Below, in pieces: positions 14,060-18,840 of a DNA stretch of 18,840 bases. Source of the stretch: Solirubrobacteraceae bacterium (lineage in GTDB: Bacteria > Actinomycetota > Thermoleophilia > Solirubrobacterales > Solirubrobacteraceae). The position numbers and the translations under genes were made by a program. Each line of letters starts with the position of its first letter. The first letter of the stretch is position 1. The notes under the pieces were generated by a model. That model saw only the letters and a list, made by a program, of their open reading frames with translations, had not been told where the DNA came from and ran no database searches. Where the stretch lies: positions 1-18,840 of the forward strand of contig JANJUA010000101.1 in NCBI GenBank assembly GCA_024710825.1, written 5' to 3'.

Positions 14060-14941
14060 ATGAGCACGAGCGCCGTCAAGGCGTCCCCCACCGCGCGACG
14101 GATGGCCGACGCCCTCGGCGTCGACCTCGCCGCGCTCACCGGCACCGGGCCGGGCGGGCGCATCGTCAAGGAGGACGTCGAGGCGGCGGCAGGCGGTGCG
14201 GCTCCGGCCACGCCGTCCGCTCGCGCCGCGGCGGGAGCGGACGGGGAAGCCGTCGTCGCGCCGCGCTCGCTGCCCCTGTCCCCGGTCCAGCGCGTCGTCG
14301 CCCGCCGCATGGTCGAGTCCCGCACCACGGTGCCGGACTTCGAGGTGCGGATGGTCGCCGACATGGAGCGCGCCGTCGCGCTGCGCGCCGCGCTGAAGGC
14401 CGCCGCCCGCGACGGCGACGCGGTCCCCTCCATCAACGACATGGTCGTCCGCGCGAGCGCGCTCGCGCTCGCCCGCCATCCCCGCGCCAACGGCTCGTAC
14501 GCCGACGGCGCCTTCGCCCTGCACGACGCCGTCAACGTCGGCGTGGCCGTCGCCGCCCAGGACGCGCTGCTCGTCCCCGTGGTGGCGGACGCGGACGCGA
14601 AGTCGCTCGGCGCGATCGCCCGCGAGACCCGCGCGCTCGCCGCCGCCGCCCGCGACGGCCGGCTCACGCCCGCGCAGCTCGACGGCGGCACCTTCACCGT
14701 GTCGAACCTCGGCATGTTCGGCGTCCGGTCCTTCAGCGCCGTGGTCAACCTCCCCCAAGCCGCGATCCTGGCCGTCGGAGCGCTCGAGCGCCGACCGGTC
14801 GCCGACGGCGACGCGATCGTGGCGCGCCATGTGATGGACCTCACGCTGTGCAGCGATCACCGCATCCTCTACGGCGCGGACGCCGCCGCCTTCCTCGGCG
14901 AGCTGCGCGAGTACCTCCAGCGCCCGGAGCGGCTGCTGTGA
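14060..14941 (+). CDS. 2-oxoacid dehydrogenase E2 acyltransferase core lacking a lipoyl domain
   Basis: This 293-residue protein starts directly with the E3/E1-binding domain (residues 8-43, ASPTARRMADALGVD then GTGPGGRIVKEDV). A short Ala-rich linker leads to the CoA-dependent acyltransferase domain (about 70-290, with SPVQRVVARRM and FTVSNLGMFGV). No lipoyl domain precedes it; typical E2 proteins have one or more. A free lipoyl domain is encoded next to E1 at 4433-4696. The catalytic histidine is H267, but the usual HxxxDG reads DHRILYGADAA, with Tyr271 where the aspartate normally stands; similar HRVVYG motifs are known to me from cyanobacterial and plastid E2. AGGAGCAGGACGA precedes the ATG. 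Its stop overlaps the VOC start (GTGA). Confidence 0.92.
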   Translation: MSTSAVKASPTARRMADALGVDLAALTGTGPGGRIVKEDVEAAAGGAAPATPSARAAAGADGEAVVAPRSLPLSPVQRVVARRMVESRTTVPDFEVRMVADMERAVALRAALKAAARDGDAVPSINDMVVRASALALARHPRANGSYADGAFALHDAVNVGVAVAAQDALLVPVVADADAKSLGAIARETRALAAAARDGRLTPAQLDGGTFTVSNLGMFGVRSFSAVVNLPQAAILAVGALERRPVADGDAIVARHVMDLTLCSDHRILYGADAAAFLGELREYLQRPERLL

Positions 14942-15357
14942 GCGCGACCGACCACGCCTCGCTCGCCGTCTCCGACCTCGACGCGGGCGTGCGCTTCTAC
15001 GCCGCGGCGTTCGGCTCCGACGAGCTGTTCCGCGACGCCCACGCCGAGGCGATCGCGACGCTCACCGGCGTGCCCGGGCTGCGCTGCTCGCTGGCCCAGC
15101 TGCGCCACCCCGACGGCGGGGTGCTCGAGCTCGTCGCCTTCGCGGGCGTGCCCGAGGGCCACGAGGACGCCGCTCCGGTGCGCGTGGGGCACGGCCACGT
15201 GGCGTTCCGCGTCGCGGACCTCGACGCGGCGCTCGCGCGCGTCCGGGCGGAGGGCGCCGCGCCGCTCGGCGAGACCGTGACGTTCGCCACCGGGCGCGCC
15301 GTGTACGTGCGCGAGCCCGCCGGGTCCGTCTTCGAGCTCTACGAGCCCGCTGCTTGA
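14938..15357 (+). CDS. VOC family protein (glyoxalase/epimerase-like)
   Basis: This 139-residue protein starts at GTG 14938, overlapping the E2 stop. It shows the paired beta-alpha-beta-beta-beta modules of the vicinal oxygen chelate fold: TDHASLAVSDLDAGVRFY at the start and GHGHVAFRVADLDAALARV in the second half. Four candidate metal ligands are in the expected places: H6, E64 (VLEL), H87 (GHVAF) and E133 (VFELYEP). That is the two-His two-Glu set seen in glyoxalase I and methylmalonyl-CoA epimerase relatives. It is a single-module enzyme of normal size, co-transcribed with E2 and an SDR. It could isomerise or epimerise an intermediate of the same pathway; the reaction is unknown. Confidence 0.87.
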   Translation: MSATDHASLAVSDLDAGVRFYAAAFGSDELFRDAHAEAIATLTGVPGLRCSLAQLRHPDGGVLELVAFAGVPEGHEDAAPVRVGHGHVAFRVADLDAALARVRAEGAAPLGETVTFATGRAVYVREPAGSVFELYEPAA

Positions 15358-15376
15358 TCAACGAAAGGACGCAGGA

Positions 15377-16117
15377 ATGAGACGACTCGACGGCAAGGTG
15401 GCGCTCGTGACGGGCGCCGCGCTCGAGCGCGGGCAGGGCGCGTGCGAGGCGCGGCTGTTCGCGGCCGAGGGCGCGACCGTCGTGCTCACCGACGTGCAGG
15501 GCGAGGCGGGGCGCGCGACGGCCGCCGCGATCGGCGAGCAGGCGACCTACGTCGACCTCGACGTGACCGACGCCGCCGCCTGGGACGCCGCGATGGCCGA
15601 CGTCGTCGCCCGCCACGGGCGGCTGGACTGCCTCGTCAACAACGCCGGCGTCTGGCACACCGGCGGCCTGCTGGAGACGTCGCCGGAGGACTACCGGCGG
15701 GTCGTGGAGATCAACCAGACGGGCGTCTTCCTCGGCATGCGCGCGGCCGCGCGCGTGATGTGCGAGCAGGGCTCGGGCTCGATCGTGAACATCTCCTCGG
15801 CCGCCGGCCTGCGCGGCGACCCGCGCATCCACGCGTACGTCGCGAGCAAGTGGGCGGTGCGCGGCATGACGAAGGCGGCCGCGCTGGAGCTGGCGCCGTT
15901 CGGCGTGCGCGTCAACTCGGTGCATCCCGGCCTGATCCGGACGCCGATGTCGGAGACTGAGTTCGCCGAGGGCCGCCCGGACCCGGGCGCGAGCATCCCG
16001 CTGCGGCGCGTCGGCCAGCCCGAGGAGGTCGCGGAGCTCGTCCTCTTCCTCGCCTCCGACGCGAGCGGCTACGTCACCGGCTCCGAGGTGGCGATCGACG
16101 GGGCGGTGACGGTCTAG
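15377..16117 (+). CDS. SDR family oxidoreductase (3-oxoacyl/hydroxysteroid dehydrogenase-like)
   Basis: This 246-residue classical SDR has NNAG at 88-91 and catalytic S141, Y154 and K158 (YVASK). D39 at the end of the second strand (VVLTDV) favours NAD(H). The glycine-rich loop reads TGAALERGQGACEAR (12-26), two residues longer than the usual TGAARGQG pattern. The C-terminal GSEVAIDGAVTV lacks the common GG doublet. AAAGGACGCAGGA precedes the ATG and the gap to the VOC gene is only 19 bases, so it is the last gene of the plus-strand catabolic arm. Two hairpins follow. The substrate is unknown. Confidence 0.9.
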   Translation: MRRLDGKVALVTGAALERGQGACEARLFAAEGATVVLTDVQGEAGRATAAAIGEQATYVDLDVTDAAAWDAAMADVVARHGRLDCLVNNAGVWHTGGLLETSPEDYRRVVEINQTGVFLGMRAAARVMCEQGSGSIVNISSAAGLRGDPRIHAYVASKWAVRGMTKAAALELAPFGVRVNSVHPGLIRTPMSETEFAEGRPDPGASIPLRRVGQPEEVAELVLFLASDASGYVTGSEVAIDGAVTV

Positions 16118-16120
16118 AGA

Positions 16121-16164
16121 CCTGCGTCGCGCAGGACACCGACCTGTCCGGCGACGGGCAGGTC
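16121..16164 (+). terminator. Tandem terminator-like hairpins after the SDR gene
   Basis: The first hairpin has arms CCTGCG (16121-16126) and CGCAGG (16130-16135), 6 bp around a 3-nt loop. The second has arms GACCTGTCCG (16141-16150) and CGGGCAGGTC (16155-16164), 10 bp with one T-G pair, closed by a GCGA (GNRA) tetraloop. They begin four bases after the TAG stop and separate the catabolic operon from the riboswitch-metE unit. No T-run is present. Confidence 0.6.
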
Positions 16165-16192
16165 GGAGCCGCAGGGCCCGACCACCCGTTAT

Positions 16193-16356
16193 GGTCTGTG
16201 GTGGAGCCGATCGCACCCACCAGGGTCAGGGAATCCGGTCAGAAGCCGGAGCTGACGCGCAGCGGTAGGGACGAGCGCGGCGACCACCGAGCCACTGGGC
16301 ACGCGCCTGGGAAGGCGGTCGCCCCGGTCACGTCCGAGCCCGAAGACCTGTCGACT
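16193..16356 (+). ncRNA. Cobalamin (B12) riboswitch upstream of metE
   Basis: Three conserved blocks appear in the right order. The first is GGGAATCCGGTCAGAAGCCGG with AGCTGACGCGCAGCGGTAGGG (about 16218-16270). The second is the B12 box GCCACTGGGC, then CCTGGGAAGGCGG (16291-16318). The third is the 3' core GAGCCCGAAGACCTGTC (16336-16352). These match the E. coli btuB-type cobalamin element almost word for word. Outer limits are approximate; CTGTGGT (16196-16202) can also pair with ACCACAG (16366-16372). It precedes a B12-independent methionine synthase, the classic target: cobalamin should turn metE off when the B12-dependent enzyme can work. Confidence 0.93.
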
Positions 16357-16371
16357 CCAGCCTCGACCACA

Positions 16372-16392
16372 GTGGCCTCGCGACTGGGCCAC
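16372..16392 (+). promoter_or_regulatory. Candidate expression-platform hairpin between riboswitch and metE
   Basis: GTGGCC (16372-16377) and GGCCAC (16387-16392) form a hairpin with loop TCGCGACTG. The loop CGCG can pair with CGCG in the B12-box loop (16302-16305), as in the loop-loop contact of btuB-type switches. The ribosome binding AGGAG (16404-16408) is 11 bases downstream. An alternative pairing is CCTGTC (16347-16352) with GACAGG (16401-16406). Which structure regulates cannot be decided by eye. Confidence 0.4.
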
Positions 16393-16415
16393 CCGAGCCA
16401 GACAGGAGCACCACC

Positions 16416-18698
16416 ATGGCCCGCACCGCCGTCCTCGGCCTTCCCCGGATGGGAGCCGATCGCGAGCTAAAGCACGCGCTGGAGTCCCACTGGGCCGGCC
16501 GCACGAGCGAAGCCGACCTCCTCGCCACCGCGCGGACCGTCCGCGCCGCCGGCTGGCGCCGGGCCTGCGCGGCCGGCATCGACGCGATCCCCTCCGGCGA
16601 CCACAGCCTGTACGACCACGTCCTCGACACCGCCTGGGCGCTCGGCGCCGTACCGGCCCGCTTCGGCGAGCTCGACCGCGACGGCCTCGCCGGCTACTTC
16701 ACGCTGGCGCGCGGCGCCGCCGACGTCCGGCCGCTGGAGATGACGAAGTGGTTCGACACGAACTACCACTACCTCGTGCCCGAGCTGGCGCCCGGCCAGG
16801 CGTTCTCCCCGCGCGCCGACCACTGGCTCGACCAGCTGCGCGAGGCCGACGAGATCGGCATCGCGACACGCCCCGTCGTGCTGGGGCCGCTGAGCTTCCT
16901 GGCGCTCTCCAAGGGCCTCGACCGCCCGCTCGACGCGCTCGACGCGCTGGTGGGAGCCTACGCGGAGCTGCTGGGGACGATCGCCGCCGCCGGCGCGGCG
17001 GAGATCCAGCTCGACGAGCCCTGCCTCGCGCTCGACCGCGCCCCGGGCGAGCTCGACGCCTTCGCCGGCGCCTGGCCCGAGCTGCGCCGCGCCGCGGCCG
17101 GCGCGCGGCTCTGCCTGACCACGTACTTCGCCGGGCTCGACGCCGGCGGATCGCTGGATCGCGTCGCCGCGCTGGACGCCGACGAGCTGCACCTCGACCT
17201 GGTCCGCGCCCCGGAGCAGCTCGCCCCCGCCCTGCGGGAGCTCGCCGACCGCCCGACGCGGCTGTCGCTGGGCGTCGTCGACGGCCGCAACGTCTGGGCC
17301 ACCGACCTCGACGCCGCGCTCGACCGCGTCGACGCCGCAGTCGCCGCGCTCGGCGCCGACCGGGTCACGATCGCCACCTCCTGCTCGCTGCTGCACGTGC
17401 CGCACGAGGCGGCGCGGGAGGCCCGGATCGATCCCGAGGTCCGCCGCTGGCTGGCCTTCGCCGCCGAGCGGCTCGTCGAGCTCGGCGTGCTGGCGGAGGC
17501 CGTCGCCGCTCCCGAGCGCCGCGACGAGCTGCTCGCCGACGGCCGCGACGCGGCCGGTGACCGCCGCCGCTCGGCGAGGACCAACGACCCGGCCGTGCGG
17601 GCGCGGGTCGGAGCGCTGGAGCCCGACGCCTACGAGCGCGACGCCCCGTACGCGCGGCGTCGCGCGGCCCAGCGGGCGCGTCTCGGCCTGCCCGAGCTGC
17701 CGACGACGACGATCGGCTCGTTCCCGCAGACCGAGGCGATCCGCGCGGCGCGACGGGCGCTGCGCGCCGGGGAGCTGTCCGCCGCCGACTACCAGGCGAG
17801 GATGGAGGCCGAGATCGCCCACGTGATCGAGGCCCAGGAGCGGCTCGGGCTCGACGTGCTCGTGCACGGCGAGCCGGAGCGTAACGACATGGTCGAGTAC
17901 TTCGGCGAGCAGCTCGCCGGGTTCGCGTTCTCCGAGCACGGCTGGGTGCAGTCCTACGGCAGTCGCTGCGTGAAGCCGCCGATCCTCTACGGCGACGTGT
18001 CGCGGCCGGCGCCGATGACCGTCCGCTGGTGGACGTACGCGCAGTCGCTGACCGACCGGCCCGTCAAGGGCATGCTCACGGGGCCGGTCACGATCCTGCA
18101 GTGGTCCTTCGTCCGCGACGACCAGCCGCGAGCGGAGACGTGCGCGCAGGTGGCGCTGGCGATCCAGGACGAGGTCCTCGACCTCGAGCGGGCGGGAGCG
18201 GCCGCCATCCAGGTCGACGAGGCCGCGCTGCGCGAGGGCGTGCCGCTGCGGCGCGCCGAGCGCGAGGAGTACCTGCGCTGGGCGGTCGACTGCTTCCGGC
18301 TGACGACCGCGCCCGTCCGAGCCGACACCCAGGTGCACACCCACATGTGCTACTCGGCGTTCAACGACATCATGGCCCACATCGCCCGGCTCGACGCCGA
18401 CGTGCTGTCGATCGAGGCGTCGCGCTCGGACATGGAGGTGCTGGAGGCCTTCGCGACGGCCGGCTACGACAACGAGGTCGGCCCGGGCATCTACGACATC
18501 CACTCCCCCCGCGTCCCGTCGGTCGAGGAGATCGAGCGCCTGCTCGAGCTCGCGGAGGCCCACATCCCCCGCGAGCGGCTGTGGGTCAACCCGGATTGCG
18601 GGCTGAAGACCCGCGGCTGGGAGGAGGCCCTCCCCGCCCTCGAGCACATGATGGAGGCCGCGCGCCGCCGACGGGCGGCACTGACCGCGGGGGTCTGA
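16416..18698 (+). CDS. metE: 5-methyltetrahydropteroyltriglutamate-homocysteine S-methyltransferase (cobalamin-independent methionine synthase)
   Basis: At 760 residues this matches the usual MetE length (about 750-765). The N-terminal barrel begins LGLPRMGADRELKHALESHW; the C-terminal catalytic barrel begins at TTTIGSFPQTEAIRAAR. The zinc ligands are visible as H643 and C645 (HTHMCYS), E667 (LSIEAS) and C728 (NPDCGLKTR). It transfers the methyl group of methyltetrahydrofolate polyglutamate directly to homocysteine to make methionine in the cytoplasm. AGGAG lies seven bases before the ATG. Control by the upstream cobalamin riboswitch is expected. The gene directly downstream starts one base after its stop. 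Confidence 0.97.
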   Translation: MARTAVLGLPRMGADRELKHALESHWAGRTSEADLLATARTVRAAGWRRACAAGIDAIPSGDHSLYDHVLDTAWALGAVPARFGELDRDGLAGYFTLARGAADVRPLEMTKWFDTNYHYLVPELAPGQAFSPRADHWLDQLREADEIGIATRPVVLGPLSFLALSKGLDRPLDALDALVGAYAELLGTIAAAGAAEIQLDEPCLALDRAPGELDAFAGAWPELRRAAAGARLCLTTYFAGLDAGGSLDRVAALDADELHLDLVRAPEQLAPALRELADRPTRLSLGVVDGRNVWATDLDAALDRVDAAVAALGADRVTIATSCSLLHVPHEAAREARIDPEVRRWLAFAAERLVELGVLAEAVAAPERRDELLADGRDAAGDRRRSARTNDPAVRARVGALEPDAYERDAPYARRRAAQRARLGLPELPTTTIGSFPQTEAIRAARRALRAGELSAADYQARMEAEIAHVIEAQERLGLDVLVHGEPERNDMVEYFGEQLAGFAFSEHGWVQSYGSRCVKPPILYGDVSRPAPMTVRWWTYAQSLTDRPVKGMLTGPVTILQWSFVRDDQPRAETCAQVALAIQDEVLDLERAGAAAIQVDEAALREGVPLRRAEREEYLRWAVDCFRLTTAPVRADTQVHTHMCYSAFNDIMAHIARLDADVLSIEASRSDMEVLEAFATAGYDNEVGPGIYDIHSPRVPSVEEIERLLELAEAHIPRERLWVNPDCGLKTRGWEEALPALEHMMEAARRRRAALTAGV

Positions 18699-18699
18699 G

Positions 18700-18840
18700 A
18701 TGACCCCGCTCGACGCGCTGCCGCCCTGGGCGACCACGGGCGTCGGCAGCCTGCCGTTCGACGACCCGCGTACGGCGGCCGAGCACGCCGTGTTCGCCTA
18801 CGACCTGCCGGTCTGCCCTCAGATGCCGCACGCCGAGGGC
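18700..18840 (+). CDS. MetE/UROD-fold (cobalamin-independent methionine synthase-like) protein, 5' part only
   Basis: Translated from the window, 47 codons are visible from ATG 18700 before the right edge. The start MTPLDALPPWATTGVGSLPF then YDLPVCPQMPHAEG resembles the N-terminus of short single-barrel proteins related to the MetE C-terminal domain and uroporphyrinogen decarboxylase (TTGVGSLP and PFCPQLP-type blocks). The start is one base after the metE stop, so both probably share the B12-riboswitch transcript. Function is unassigned; a core-MetE-like methyltransferase or a partner of MetE is possible. No active-site residues fall in the visible part. Confidence 0.65.
   Translation, partial: MTPLDALPPWATTGVGSLPFDDPRTAAEHAVFAYDLPVCPQMPHAEG

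Noticed and set aside
13000..14844. A 614-codon open frame on the minus strand across the binding lipoprotein and the E2 core
   Set aside because: It spans two clear plus-strand genes and the hairpin between them; its translation is low-complexity and has no family signature.
16467..18737. A 756-codon open frame on the minus strand opposite metE
   Set aside because: GC-rich antisense shadow; metE on the plus strand has the full length, zinc ligands and ribosome site.
1..18840. CRISPR arrays, insertion sequences, prophage genes, tRNA or rRNA genes
   Set aside because: I saw no regularly spaced repeats, transposase or integrase motifs, or tRNA-like cloverleaf; composition looks uniform throughout.

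Overview
The window comes from a very GC-rich bacterium (roughly 70-75 % G+C by eye, TGA stops dominant, GTG starts common, extremely tight gene packing). Gene content and protein style fit an actinobacterium, most likely of the Thermoleophilia/Solirubrobacterales type. The lineage is inferred from style, not from a marker gene.

Positions 1-11223 (minus strand) hold a thirteen-gene catabolic array. In transcription order it encodes: a FadR-type GntR regulator; an aldehyde dehydrogenase; an SDR; a hydroxypyruvate-isomerase-like TIM barrel; a second SDR; then, after a short gap holding a promoter/operator, the E1 alpha and E1 beta subunits of an acetoin/pyruvate-dehydrogenase-type complex; a free-standing 87-residue lipoyl domain; a 4-oxalocrotonate tautomerase homologue; an isochorismatase-VOC fusion; an M24 (Xaa-Pro peptidase fold) protein; an enolase-superfamily (MLE subgroup) enzyme; and an opine-dehydrogenase-family protein that runs off the left edge. 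Nearly every junction is a 1-4 base stop/start overlap (ATGA, GTGA, TGATG).

Positions 11224-16117 (plus strand) hold the divergent arm: an NMT1/SsuABC-type ABC importer (ATPase, permease, binding lipoprotein), the E2 core of the 2-oxoacid dehydrogenase complex without a lipoyl domain, a small VOC protein and a third SDR. The E2 is therefore split: its lipoyl domain is in the left operon and its E3-binding plus catalytic domains are in the right one. No E3 gene is in the window.

The two arms appear to form one regulon. A near-identical 15-bp element (ACWGACGTCWTACCA) lies in front of E1 alpha (6711-6725) and in front of the ABC ATPase (11248-11262), in the same orientation relative to each target gene. 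In both places it lies exactly 25 nt downstream of a TTGACG/TTGACA -35-like hexamer. The GntR protein is the obvious candidate to bind it. The substrate cannot be named from sequence. The picture is uptake of a small organic solute, conversion by oxidoreductase, hydrolase, tautomerase and enolase-superfamily steps, and cleavage of a 2-oxoacid or acetoin-like intermediate by the E1/E2 complex.

Positions 16118-18840 are a separate module. Two terminator-like hairpins close the catabolic arm. A cobalamin riboswitch follows, then metE (cobalamin-independent methionine synthase), and then the start of a second MetE/UROD-fold gene cut by the right edge.
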